A stretch of DNA of 64,000 nt from Granulicella tundricola MP5ACTX9 (GTDB lineage: Bacteria > Acidobacteriota > Terriglobia > Terriglobales > Acidobacteriaceae), in NCBI RefSeq assembly GCF_000178975.2, contig NC_015064.1:682001-746000 (forward strand), written 5' to 3'. The notes under the pieces were generated by a model. It made no database searches. It worked only from the letters and a program-made list of their open reading frames with translations, and was not told the DNA's origin. Positions 24,745-33,697 of the stretch are shown here, in pieces. Position numbers and translations under genes: made by a program. Position 1 is the first letter of the stretch. Every line of letters begins with the position of its first letter.

Positions 24745-25749
24745 ATGCCCATCGACAAGAAACTCCGCCGTCTCCTGAGGGATCTGTTATTCGGCGGACC
24801 CATCCTCCCGCAGGAGTTCACCATTGGGCTGAAAGACCCGGCGGCTGAGATTGCCGTCTGGCTGGAAGGCATGGGCGCACCGTTGGACGTGTCCTCCCGC
24901 CTCTCGACAGCATGCTCCTCTCCATTCCTCATCTGTCTCTCGTTTGAGGAATCTTTACTCCCAGACTCCGCTCAAAGGTCCCATCTCTCCCTTCACTTTC
25001 GCGAAAGGGAAGGCGATCAAAGCCTGCTCGGTCGCATCGATCTCAGGTTTATAAGCCGATTCAAAGTAAGTGACCTGCATCTCCTCCTGTTCGAAGCCCG
25101 TGCCGCTGCAAATTACTGTCTGTCAGCCAGGATCATCTGGCCTCAGTACCTCTTCCAGACCTATGCACGCTGGCGAAAGCCAAACACCTCGGGCATGTCG
25201 ATGACCTTTCTTGAGCAACGCGCCGCAATGGTCACCTTCATTCGTCCGCACCCCATCATGCTCGTAAGCGCGGCCGACCGGTCCGGAGGCAATCTATTCC
25301 CCATGAACATCATGGGAGAGCTTGGTTCGGGTCGCATCGCCTTTGCCCTCAAGACCTCTCGGACGGCAGCCCCTCTGATTCAGCGAACCGGCCGTGCTGT
25401 GCTGAGCAACGTACCTTTCACCCAGGCCTCGACCGTCTATCGGCTGGCACCGCAGCACTTCGCCGTTTCGATCGACTGGACCCAACTCCCGTTCGGCACC
25501 AATCCATCCCGGATACTCGGAGTCCCTGTCCCAGTCTTTGCTCTGCGTGTCCGGGAGGTGCAGATCGAACACGTGCAGCCACTCGGCAGCCACACCCTCT
25601 TCATCGCTCGAATTCTGAGTGACGAAACTCCAGCCGAAGGTGAAACCCTCTGTGCGGTCCACGGCTTCTACCAGGCACGCAGACTCAAAACGAGCGCACC
25701 CGCGCTCCATGAGTCGCTGCTGGACGATCGACGCAACAAGCTCGTCTGA
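24745..25749 (+). CDS. Flavin-reductase-like (FMN split-barrel) domain protein
   Basis: A 334-residue protein 17 bases after the methyltransferase. Residues about 165-260 match the flavin-reductase-like fold: PHPIMLVSAADRSGGNLFPMNIMGELG, then AFALKTS and GRAVLSNVPF. The N-terminal about 150 residues are unusual for this family, contain REREGDQSLLGRIDL, and have no assigned domain. Typical members bind FMN and reduce flavin or act as flavin-dependent oxidoreductases in two-component systems. The link to the neighbouring methyltransferase is positional only. No signal peptide. The gene ends 34 bases from the converging gene at 25784. Confidence 0.65.
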   Translation: MPIDKKLRRLLRDLLFGGPILPQEFTIGLKDPAAEIAVWLEGMGAPLDVSSRLSTACSSPFLICLSFEESLLPDSAQRSHLSLHFREREGDQSLLGRIDLRFISRFKVSDLHLLLFEARAAANYCLSARIIWPQYLFQTYARWRKPNTSGMSMTFLEQRAAMVTFIRPHPIMLVSAADRSGGNLFPMNIMGELGSGRIAFALKTSRTAAPLIQRTGRAVLSNVPFTQASTVYRLAPQHFAVSIDWTQLPFGTNPSRILGVPVPVFALRVREVQIEHVQPLGSHTLFIARILSDETPAEGETLCAVHGFYQARRLKTSAPALHESLLDDRRNKLV

Positions 25750-25783
25750 ATTTTGTGTTCGTAAACTTGGCGGCAGAGACCAA

Positions 25784-26512
25784 TCAGTACGGGTCCTGAT
25801 CCGACTTCTTGTACTCTTCGCCAAATTTATTCAGATGTTTGCCCGCCATGGAGGAGCTTGCCTGCAACGTCATCGCAGGCAGCCGCAGACCCTGCTCGGA
25901 GACATGAATATTTTGCCGAGCCGCAGCAAGATCAGCCGCCGATACGTTCTCCGCCCACACGTTCAACTCATAGTCGCCCGCAGGAACATTCGCAATCGCC
26001 AGCGATCCATCCTTCCGGGAGACCGAGTAGTAAGGCGTGCTCAACGACACGATCACCGCTCCCATCTCCGGATGAATATTGCAGAAGATGTAGGACACGC
26101 CGTCATGATCGAAGCGCACCGAACGCCGGCTTCCCGCTTCATAGAGTCCCAGGTCGAAACGCCGTCCGTTGAACAGGGAAAATACATTGTGGAAGAACGG
26201 GTCCAGATTCGGGAACTCCACGCTTGATCCCGTTGGAACCACCAGCAGGTGCGGCGTGAACATCTTGTTCTTCTGCGTCAGCACATAGCCATGAGCCGGC
26301 ACGGGAGGATGCGTGGCATCGGTTTTCATCGGCGTCAGCCAGGCGATCACCTGTTCCGTCGCGCCATCCGCCGTCTTCGCTCCATTCATCCGGTGTGACT
26401 CGACATTGACCCGCAGATCTACGGTCGCGCCCTGGGCATGGGCCATGCCGGCAGCCGCGGCCATCACCAGGCCGCATCGCTTCATCCACCTAGGTAAGTT
26501 CGCTGCCCGCAT
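25784..26512 (-). CDS. Secreted blue-copper-like (plastocyanin-type) protein with C-terminal carboxypeptidase-regulatory-like domain
   Basis: A 242-residue protein from ATG 26512, sharing one base with the stop of the upstream gene (TGATG); a longer frame to 26794 only runs antiphase through that gene. The signal peptide ends near MAHAQ. Candidate type-1 copper ligands are His in FFHNVFSLF and the cluster CNIHPEM (C-x2-H-x2-M), with Cys and His in plastocyanin-like spacing. The region ISRKDGSLAIANVPAGDYEL-type segment after it resembles a carboxypeptidase-regulatory beta-sandwich. Such proteins are often annotated as methylamine-utilisation-like, but no mau genes are present. It is the last gene of a response regulator/kinase/barrel operon. 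Confidence 0.75.
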   Translation of the reverse strand: MRAANLPRWMKRCGLVMAAAAGMAHAQGATVDLRVNVESHRMNGAKTADGATEQVIAWLTPMKTDATHPPVPAHGYVLTQKNKMFTPHLLVVPTGSSVEFPNLDPFFHNVFSLFNGRRFDLGLYEAGSRRSVRFDHDGVSYIFCNIHPEMGAVIVSLSTPYYSVSRKDGSLAIANVPAGDYELNVWAENVSAADLAAARQNIHVSEQGLRLPAMTLQASSSMAGKHLNKFGEEYKKSDQDPY

Positions 26513-28092
26513 CAAAACTGATACCCCAATGAGAGTGTGTAGATATTGGCGTTCGCCGCCGGCCCCGTTGCCTTCCAACTCAGAATACGACGGTACTCCG
26601 GCGAAAAGATTAGATAAGTCTTCGGCCGATAGATCACATTCGCCACAATCATCTGTGTGCGTGCGCTCTGCTCCAGCGCATACGTGCTTCCCGTCAAGTT
26701 CAGCGTACGGAAGTCGCGCGCGAATCCGCCATCCTGTCCATACATCAGGTTGGCCTCGGTGTTCCCCGTCAGGTGCGTCTTCCATTGCACCCATCCCCCC
26801 ACGGCATTCAGCCCGACAGACCGTTGCTCCCCAGTAACCTTATCCAGCCCGGTTAGTACATCCTTATAGGCTCCCCCACCCAGTCCGCCGAGCCCCCGCC
26901 CCCGGTAGATCTCTCCCTCCAGTTGAAAGCGCCGCGAGATCGGTACCTGCAGGTCGGACGTCACCGCCCACATCTGGATCTGCTGCCCCTCATAGAACGT
27001 CTGCCGGTCGCTGTACCCGCCCACTCCAAACGAGAACGGATGCGCCGATGATCCCCCATGCGCGGAGACCCTTCCTAGGAATCCCGGTCGCCGCGAGATC
27101 TCTCCCGCACTCAACACTCGACCCGCCGTACTGCCCGCATACCCCACCACCGGCGGATCCCAAAGCCCACCCTCCACCTGCAGGTTTCTCTCCGGATGAT
27201 CGTTCGAGATCGCAAACCGATGCGAATACCGAAGCTGTGGCGCCCACGTCCAAAGGTTCCCGGACCAAGCCAGCGCGGGCATCGCCACGGTCGCATAAGA
27301 CGTCGGTGAAAGCGGCGAGATCAAAGGAGCATCGATCCCCAGATGAACCTCGTCCCGGCTCACGCTCGTGTCCTCCGCCCGATCTCCCCAGCCCAGCCGT
27401 ATATCCGCCCGCCGCAGCCGCACGCTGCCATTCGTCGTCGCGTAGTAGCTGTAAGAAGACCCGCCAAAGAAGTCCACGCTGAGGTCCGCTGAGGTCCTGG
27501 CTCCAAACACCCTAGGCCCCGTCGCGCTCAACCCAAACAACGTCTGCCGAAAGGTCGCGCCTACGCTCCCGTGGCTCAGATCCGGCGTACGCTGAATCGC
27601 CGCCGAAGGCAGATCCGCATCGTCCACCACACCAGCATTCGAGTACGCGTTGAAGAGCATCAGCCCATACACCCGCACCGGGTACTTCGACACACTCTCC
27701 AGCTTGGTCTGATCGTGCTGCTTCACCTCCGCCTGTAAGACTTCCAGCTCTTCCTGCTGATGATCCACCTTCTCGGCAAGCGTCCCCGCAGGCACTGCGC
27801 CACCCTGGCTCGAACTCGCCCCCCCCGAACTCACAGCAGCCTCCTTCCCCCGCATCGCCTCCAACTCAGATCGAAGCTGATTCAACTGCTGCTGCGTTGC
27901 CTCAAGCTGCCGCTGCGTCTCCATTAGCAGCTTGGACATCGTCTCCAGACGAGTGCCATTCGCATCCACTGCCGAACCCTGCACCTGCGCCGGAGCCTGA
28001 GGTGCAGAGCCAGCCCCATAACCTTGCCCGCGAGCCGCCCCCAAAGCCCCCGCCAGCCAAACTCCCGCCACACAAACTCGCCGTATCGTCAT
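26512..28092 (-). CDS. Outer-membrane beta-barrel protein with N-terminal coiled coil
   Basis: A 526-residue protein. ATG 28092 is chosen because GGAGGG lies 5 bases upstream and it gives a 4-base ATGA overlap with the kinase; an earlier ATG at 28104 would place the start before that site. After the signal peptide (cleavage near ARGQ), residues about 55-90 form a coiled coil (LMETQRQLEATQQQLNQL). The rest is alternating beta-strand sequence with aromatic girdles, ending in YTLSLGYQF, a typical C-terminal barrel strand ending in Phe. The layout resembles phosphate/acidic-solute porins of the DUF3138/OprP kind, but no specific match is claimed. Substrate unknown. Confidence 0.75.
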   Translation of the reverse strand: MTIRRVCVAGVWLAGALGAARGQGYGAGSAPQAPAQVQGSAVDANGTRLETMSKLLMETQRQLEATQQQLNQLRSELEAMRGKEAAVSSGGASSSQGGAVPAGTLAEKVDHQQEELEVLQAEVKQHDQTKLESVSKYPVRVYGLMLFNAYSNAGVVDDADLPSAAIQRTPDLSHGSVGATFRQTLFGLSATGPRVFGARTSADLSVDFFGGSSYSYYATTNGSVRLRRADIRLGWGDRAEDTSVSRDEVHLGIDAPLISPLSPTSYATVAMPALAWSGNLWTWAPQLRYSHRFAISNDHPERNLQVEGGLWDPPVVGYAGSTAGRVLSAGEISRRPGFLGRVSAHGGSSAHPFSFGVGGYSDRQTFYEGQQIQMWAVTSDLQVPISRRFQLEGEIYRGRGLGGLGGGAYKDVLTGLDKVTGEQRSVGLNAVGGWVQWKTHLTGNTEANLMYGQDGGFARDFRTLNLTGSTYALEQSARTQMIVANVIYRPKTYLIFSPEYRRILSWKATGPAANANIYTLSLGYQF

Positions 28093-29924
28093 TGATCCCT
28101 CCATGCCGTCTCCTGCGATCCTGCCTTCAACGCCACCGCCACCGGCGTCTCCCGCAGCCGGTTCAATGCCTCCTTGTACAGGCTCAGCGTAAACACCGTC
28201 CGCCCCGGTGCAGACTCCTCCAGCCGCACCATCCCCCCATGCTCCTGTGCGATATGCTGAGCCAGCGTCAACCCCAGCCCCGTCCCATTCTCGCGCCCCG
28301 TGCTCACAAACGGCTCAAAGATCGTCGTCGCAAACGATGCTGGCACCCCCAGCCCATTGTCGATAATCTTCAGCACGATCCTCTTTTCATCCTCGCTCAA
28401 CTCTACCGTCACAGCCGGCACCAGACCTCCGCGCCGCGCCGCCTGGCATGCATTCAGCAGCAGGTTGAATACCGCCCGCACGAACTTCGTCGCATCCACC
28501 CAAGCCTCGACGCTCGGCAGCTCATCCAGCCGCAGTTCGATCGCCCTCGCCTCCGGATGCGCCCTCAGCAGCCCCGCCGCGCGCTCCACCAGGTAGGGAA
28601 TCGATTCATAACTCGGCAGCAGCGACCTGCCCGTCTTGGAAAAGCCCAGCAGCGAGTCCAGTAGATCGGTCATCCCATGCACCGCCGTCTGCACCTCAAA
28701 GATCAGCTCCTCGCGCTCAACCTGTGGAGTCGCCTCCAGCGAGAGGAACTCCGCGTTCGCATAGATCGCAGAGATGTAGTGCCGCAGATCGTGAGAGATC
28801 GAGCTCGCCATCCGGCCAATCGTCGCCAGCCGTTCAGAGTCCACCAGCGCCCGTTGCGAAGTCTCCAGTCCCCCTCGCATATGGTCGAACGCCCGCGTCA
28901 ACTCCCGGATCTCCGCCGTCCCGCCGCCCGGCAACTTGTACGTAAAGTCTCCGCGACCCAGCGCCCTGGCTCCATCTACCAGCGCCTCTAGTGGTCGCGT
29001 CACACGCCGCGAGATCGAGTCCGCAATCAGCGTCCCCAGCACCAGCGCCAACATCCCCAGCCCCACCAGCCAGCGATTGATCACCAGCCCCAGCCGCCTC
29101 TCACTCTCGTAAGACCGCAGGACCACCAGATGTACCTTGTTGGGCATCGTGCATCCGTTGGCGCACAACGTCATCGCCTTCGCCAGGTATCGTTCGTTGC
29201 CCAGCGTCACATTTGCCATTTGTCCAGGCTGCAGACCGCGCAGTGTCAGGTTCCCATCGAAGTCCTTCGCCAAAGGAGCCTTCAACGTCGTCACCGCAAC
29301 CTTCGCTCCAATCGTGAAGGCTACCTCCGCCGCAGCAGCCTGGCTCACCTCCTGCGCCACGCGCTGGTCGATCGCAGACCCCAGCACCACGTAACCCAGA
29401 AACGTCCCATCTACCCTTGAACCAAACGAAAGCGGCTGCGCCACCACCTCATACAGTTTGCCCCCGATAGGCAGCGTCCCTGGTTGATCCGGTAGCTCAA
29501 TCGCCTCATGCAGAGCCGCATCCGTCTCTCCGCTCCCCGGCTTGCCCGTATCCGTAAGCCCGCGTCGATAAGAGGCCACCAGATGCCCACTTCGGTCGTA
29601 AAGCTGGAACAGGTCGCTTCCGCTGATCTCCCAGAAGTCCTTGCCGCCATCCTGGATCGTGCGCGCATCCTGCGTCGTCATCAGCGCCTTCAGGCTCGGC
29701 AGATCGGCCAGCAGCGCAGTCTCCCTTGCCAGCATCTCCCGCCGTTGATTCTCCAGATTAAGAAATGTGTCAACAGAGTGCTGCAGATCAGAGCTCAGAT
29801 CCCGCTGAATCTGTCGGTGCAGCGTAAACCGCACCGCCACCAGGCTCACCGCGGTCAGCCCAAACGAGAGCGCCAACAAAGACACCAGCAATAAGCTGCG
29901 CATCCGCGAAAGCCGCAGCGTCAC
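28089..29924 (-). CDS. Sensor histidine kinase with extracytoplasmic Cache-like domain and HAMP
   Basis: A 611-residue membrane kinase. TM1 spans about residues 8-32, then an extracytoplasmic region of about 250 residues follows (ELPDQPGTLPIGGKLYEVVAQPL is Cache-like). It also contains a Cys pair in LCANGCTM. TM2 is followed by HAMP (RRVTRPLEALVDGARALGRGD) and a phosphoacceptor region SISHDLRHYIS. N-box NLLLNACQAARR, G1 DNGLGVP and G2 GTGLGLTLAQH complete the ATPase. It should phosphorylate the response regulator 41 bases upstream. The start is a GTG at 29924; an ATG 7 codons later is an alternative. Confidence 0.9.
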   Translation of the reverse strand: MTLRLSRMRSLLLVSLLALSFGLTAVSLVAVRFTLHRQIQRDLSSDLQHSVDTFLNLENQRREMLARETALLADLPSLKALMTTQDARTIQDGGKDFWEISGSDLFQLYDRSGHLVASYRRGLTDTGKPGSGETDAALHEAIELPDQPGTLPIGGKLYEVVAQPLSFGSRVDGTFLGYVVLGSAIDQRVAQEVSQAAAAEVAFTIGAKVAVTTLKAPLAKDFDGNLTLRGLQPGQMANVTLGNERYLAKAMTLCANGCTMPNKVHLVVLRSYESERRLGLVINRWLVGLGMLALVLGTLIADSISRRVTRPLEALVDGARALGRGDFTYKLPGGGTAEIRELTRAFDHMRGGLETSQRALVDSERLATIGRMASSISHDLRHYISAIYANAEFLSLEATPQVEREELIFEVQTAVHGMTDLLDSLLGFSKTGRSLLPSYESIPYLVERAAGLLRAHPEARAIELRLDELPSVEAWVDATKFVRAVFNLLLNACQAARRGGLVPAVTVELSEDEKRIVLKIIDNGLGVPASFATTIFEPFVSTGRENGTGLGLTLAQHIAQEHGGMVRLEESAPGRTVFTLSLYKEALNRLRETPVAVALKAGSQETAWRDQ

Positions 29925-29965
29925 CCTCGGCTTTTTGAAACCATCAACGCCTTGGCCGGACGCGG

Positions 29966-30697
29966 CTATGGCGTCACCACGAACTTGTACCCAATCCCGT
30001 GCACCGTGCGGAAGTGGACCGGATGCGCCGGGTCGGCCTCCAGCTTCTGCCTCAACTTCAGCACCTGGTTGTCCACAATCCGGGTCGTCGGAAAGAAGTT
30101 GTAGCCCCAGACATCCTGCAGCAGCTCTTCCCGCGTAATCACCCGGTCCACATGCGTCAGGAAGTACCGCAACAGCTTGAACTCATGCGCCGTCAGCGTC
30201 ACCTCCACTCCCTCCCGCTTCACCTCCATCTTCAGCAGGTCGGCCGTCACACTCCCAAACACGCACAGTGCGGGCTCCGCATCCGCGGCCGCTCCACCCG
30301 CGGCGTGCGCGCTTGCCTGCGCCTCCACCGTCCGCGCCGCCCTGCGGATCGCCGCCTGCACCCGTGCCAGCAACTCCCGTGGGCTGAATGGCTTCGTCAC
30401 GTAGTCGTCCGCGCCAATCTCCAGCAGCAGTACCTTGTCCGCCACCTCGCTGATCGCGCTCAAGATGATCACTGGCGTATCCACGGAGTCCGTCTTGATC
30501 TGTCTGCAGATGTCCCGCCCGGAGATTCCGGGCAGCATCAGGTCCAGCACCACCGCCACCGGTTTGATCTCGCGGCAGACCCGCGCAGCCTCCGTTCCTT
30601 CGCTCACCACGCGCACCGCGTAGCCTTCAGAGCTGAACTGCCGCTGCAGCGCCTTTTGAATCCGTACATCGTCTTCCACGACCAGAATCGTATTCAT
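29966..30697 (-). CDS. OmpR/PhoB-family response regulator
   Basis: A 243-residue regulator. The receiver domain has the acidic pair EDD near residue 8, the phosphorylated Asp in VVLDLMLPGISG and the conserved Lys in TKPFSPREL. An Ala/Gly-rich linker follows (ASAHAAGGAAADAEP) and then a winged-helix DNA-binding domain with LTAHEFKLLRYFL and TRIVDNQVLKLRQKLE. OmpR-family proteins bind tandem direct repeats, so this is the nearest candidate for the 11-bp TGTC arrays, but that is inference. First gene of the operon leading to the kinase, barrel and copper protein genes. Confidence 0.92.
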   Translation of the reverse strand: MNTILVVEDDVRIQKALQRQFSSEGYAVRVVSEGTEAARVCREIKPVAVVLDLMLPGISGRDICRQIKTDSVDTPVIILSAISEVADKVLLLEIGADDYVTKPFSPRELLARVQAAIRRAARTVEAQASAHAAGGAAADAEPALCVFGSVTADLLKMEVKREGVEVTLTAHEFKLLRYFLTHVDRVITREELLQDVWGYNFFPTTRIVDNQVLKLRQKLEADPAHPVHFRTVHGIGYKFVVTP

Positions 30698-30926
30698 ATG
30701 TCAGTTTGCCTATCCGAACAGCATATCCGTCCGCCCTCAGAGAGACTAGCCTCTTCCGGTGCCGGCGCTGCAATGCAGCAGGGAAAAGGACAAACAAAAG
30801 ACAAAAGCCCTAAACACTGCAGGCCTTCCGCCTTGCGGCACCAAGACGGCAGGATCTGCAGTACTCAAAACCCCTGTACCACCACCGCCCCTCGGTAGAC
30901 TGAAGAGGATGAGCCTAAGGAGCCCC
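30698..30926. other. Divergent intergenic region, regulator operon versus secreted fibre-like protein
   Basis: 229 bases between two divergent genes. It contains CTGCAG boxes around 30817 and 30860 flanking an imperfect dyad, and AAGGAG (30917-30922) as the ribosome-binding site of the downstream gene. No clear promoter or terminator was found. A TGTC occurs at 30700 but not in an 11-bp array. Confidence 0.5.
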
Positions 30927-33371
30927 ATGTCTAAGATCCCCGGATTCTCAGCGATCCGTGCAGTCGCCAGCCCTCTCGCAATTCTGGTCTTAGCCATCCT
31001 GCAGTCTCCTCATCCCGCCTCCGGCCAGAACGCTTCAACCCAACCTTTACCCGCGACCAACCTTCGTGAAGCCCTCCGCCGCTGCGCCTCGCCCCAGGGC
31101 TGCTCCCTCCAGCTTCCGCAGGAATCCACCCTCACCGGAGAAGACCCAGCCTGGCTTCATCTCGGCGATAACATCATCTCCCGCGCCTTCCTCTACCCGC
31201 CTAACACCCACCTGCACGACACTCGCTCCGGCCATGACATCTCCTTCGCCTCCAACGTCGGAGGTCAGGGCCAGGGCTTCGCCTTCTTCACCCGCTTTGA
31301 TCGCAACCTCCCCAGCGATGGAGGAGGCCCGCCCCAGGCCAACATCGCCGCCTCCTACTTCGCCGGAGCGCCCGGAACCTACGCCTACGGCTCTGAGACC
31401 GTCATGCACAACATCCTGCTCAACAGCATCTTCTCCACCAAGGGCATCGCGCAGGCCATCGGCTCCGTCGCCCGCAAGTACGGCACAGGCGACTTCGGCG
31501 GCCAGTACGCCTACGACTCCTGCATGGGCGGTGCCATCAACGGAGACGATGAAGGCTGCAACGCCAACTACGCCGCGCTCTGGGAAGGCTTCGGCGATAT
31601 CAACGCCAAAAATCCGCACGGCACCATCCCCATCGCCTTCATCGAGTCGATCGGCTCCTCAGGCGCAGGGCACTCCTCCCTCAAGCTCAAGCTCACCGAC
31701 GAGCACGCCTCAAACAACGCCCTCGGAGCCGGGCGCTTCGCCGTCCTCGTCCGCACCCCGGACGGCAGAGACGCCGCACTCCACACCTTCACCGTCACCG
31801 CCCATAACGACTCAACCAGCGCGGACAAATTCGGCTCATACACCGTCGCCGAGCCTGCCCCGGTCTCCGCCGTCTGGGGCCGATCTACTGCGCCCATCGT
31901 CGTCCCCAACAACAACGACGTTCCCCAGACCATCACCGCCACCATCGCCATAGACCCCCTCTCGCCAGAGGCCGCAACCGGCTACCGCAAGGGAATCGCC
32001 TGCATGTGGGGCTGGCGTCGCAATGAGCGCGTCGAAATCGTTGAAGCCGGAACACCCGCCGCCGGCAGCCAGGCCCTCACCCTCAAGATCCGCCAGGACC
32101 CCGGCGGAGGCGACCAGCCTCACCAGTCTCCGTACTTCTTTCAGGACGCAAAGTCTGGCGGTCTCTGCCAGACCGTCGGCCGTATCTCCGCCTACGATGA
32201 AGGCGCGGGCCTCCCCACCCAGAACGTCCCCCTCATGGGCGCGGTCCTCCTCCACAAGGGCGATACCGTCTCCCACACGGTCGTCTACAACTTCAACTGG
32301 GTCCACGGCAACTTCGGCACCATCGGCGGTCTTCAGGAAGCCATGCCCATCACCCTCAAGGTAAAGCTCAAACGCGTCGGTAACGCCGCCATCATCGTCC
32401 AGGCCGATCAGGACGCCACTCAGCTCAATCTCATGCCCAACGTCAAGATCGTTGACGCATCAGACCCCACCTTCGACACCTCCGCAACCTCCTTCCATGC
32501 CTATCCTGATGGCCTTGGCTATGAAAGCAAGGGCCCTAACACCAGCCCCGTCACTGCCACCGTCATCGCCAACTCCGGCCGCAACCTCCTCAAGGTCTAC
32601 AGCGCCGCGGAGATCATTGCCGTGGCGGACCCCGACGCAGAATCCTCCACCCTCGGAGACTTCGTTGCCCTCGAGCCCAACTCCATTCCCTGGCCTGTCC
32701 ACGGCACCGTTGACTTCCCCGCGCACCACAGCGTCTTCCTCCAGATGAGCGCGGACTGGCTCCACACCGTCAGCCCCGGCATGGCCAACGGCAAGGTCTT
32801 CATCTACGACGGTCCCTCCATCAACGCCGGCTTCAGCGCCATCCAACTCGTCAATTACAACCCCGCCTCAAAATACGTCGGCTCCGGCGGCCTTCTCCGG
32901 GGGCCGGACGCCTTCCTCATCGGAGGCCCGCATCAGACCATCTTCGACCTCGGGCAGTACGGCGTTGCTCCGCTTCTCCCCAACGGAAACGTCACCGTCG
33001 TCGGTTGCGTCCTGGGCGATTGCTCCTCCAGCTCAGCCTCCTTCAACATGGAGCAGGTCTCCCTTCGCAGCTCCCACTTCATCCGCCAGTTCGACCAGTA
33101 CAACAACCGCGCCTCCATGGGCTTCCAGAACGGAGAACGCCTCCTCTTCACCGCCGGCCAGGGCCTCGCCATCAACGCAAACCTCTCCATGGAGGGCCGC
33201 GTCGTCAAAGATCTCGCCGATCCAGTCCAACCCACCGACGCCGTCAACCTCAAATCCATGAACTCGGCCATTACCGGCGCCGTCAAAGGCTACTCCGGCC
33301 CCCTCACTCTTTCGCCCTCCTGCACCGTCACCGTCACCAACGGTCTCATCACCGGCAAGACCGGCTGCTGA
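30927..33371 (+). CDS. Large secreted protein of unknown function with tail-fibre-like C-terminal segment
   Basis: An 814-residue protein. ATG 30927 is chosen for AAGGAG 4 bases upstream and because the signal peptide (hydrophobic AIRAVASPLAILVLAIL, cleavage near ASGQ) then begins close to the start; a frame to 30759 is longer but lacks a site. The body has repeated Cys pairs (CASPQGC, GCNANY, CVLGDC) and beta-rich sequence; no family is recognised. Near the C-terminus the segment VVKDLADPVQPTDAVNLKSMN is the ADPxxPTDAVNKxY-type motif found in phage tail fibres and trimeric autotransporter stalks. It ends SCTVTVTNGLITGKTGC. Probably extracellular or surface-exposed; role unknown. Confidence 0.6.
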   Translation: MSKIPGFSAIRAVASPLAILVLAILQSPHPASGQNASTQPLPATNLREALRRCASPQGCSLQLPQESTLTGEDPAWLHLGDNIISRAFLYPPNTHLHDTRSGHDISFASNVGGQGQGFAFFTRFDRNLPSDGGGPPQANIAASYFAGAPGTYAYGSETVMHNILLNSIFSTKGIAQAIGSVARKYGTGDFGGQYAYDSCMGGAINGDDEGCNANYAALWEGFGDINAKNPHGTIPIAFIESIGSSGAGHSSLKLKLTDEHASNNALGAGRFAVLVRTPDGRDAALHTFTVTAHNDSTSADKFGSYTVAEPAPVSAVWGRSTAPIVVPNNNDVPQTITATIAIDPLSPEAATGYRKGIACMWGWRRNERVEIVEAGTPAAGSQALTLKIRQDPGGGDQPHQSPYFFQDAKSGGLCQTVGRISAYDEGAGLPTQNVPLMGAVLLHKGDTVSHTVVYNFNWVHGNFGTIGGLQEAMPITLKVKLKRVGNAAIIVQADQDATQLNLMPNVKIVDASDPTFDTSATSFHAYPDGLGYESKGPNTSPVTATVIANSGRNLLKVYSAAEIIAVADPDAESSTLGDFVALEPNSIPWPVHGTVDFPAHHSVFLQMSADWLHTVSPGMANGKVFIYDGPSINAGFSAIQLVNYNPASKYVGSGGLLRGPDAFLIGGPHQTIFDLGQYGVAPLLPNGNVTVVGCVLGDCSSSSASFNMEQVSLRSSHFIRQFDQYNNRASMGFQNGERLLFTAGQGLAINANLSMEGRVVKDLADPVQPTDAVNLKSMNSAITGAVKGYSGPLTLSPSCTVTVTNGLITGKTGC

Positions 33372-33697
33372 ACCCTCGAAATAAAGTGCGTTGCATGCTG
33401 CGTACATCTTCAATGGAATCAAGACTTTGCACCGAAATTGGCGCATTGGCGAGCACCCAGTCCACACCTAAAGCTCATGTTTTGAAGACTTTGCACGATT
33501 AAGTACGGGGTAGGGGGTATCCGCACCGTCACCCACCCTCCAAGCCGCATCGCCCCTCCACACCCGGATGGGCGATACTGATACGGGCAGACGCGGCCCG
33601 TGATCTCACAGACCAACTCACGCGTCCTCAGCTTGCTGAACCTCTTCCTTCTCCTTGAACAAATCCAGGGTCTCAGAACCAGATCGGACGTACGCGT
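33372..33697. other. Intergenic region with AAGACTTTGCAC direct repeats
   Basis: 326 bases without a supported gene. AAGACTTTGCAC occurs at 33421-33432 and again at 33485-33496, 64 bases apart. The second is part of TTTGAAGACTTTG (33481-33493), which recurs at 61008-61020. In both places it is followed after 10-13 bases by a G-run (33507-33516 here). This looks like a dispersed intergenic repeat. Apparent frames on both strands are antisense or lack start signals. Confidence 0.5.

Noticed and set aside
26513..26794. Longer N-terminus of the copper protein to 26794
   Set aside because: The extension is the antiphase reading of the barrel gene. ATG 26512 leads directly into a signal peptide.
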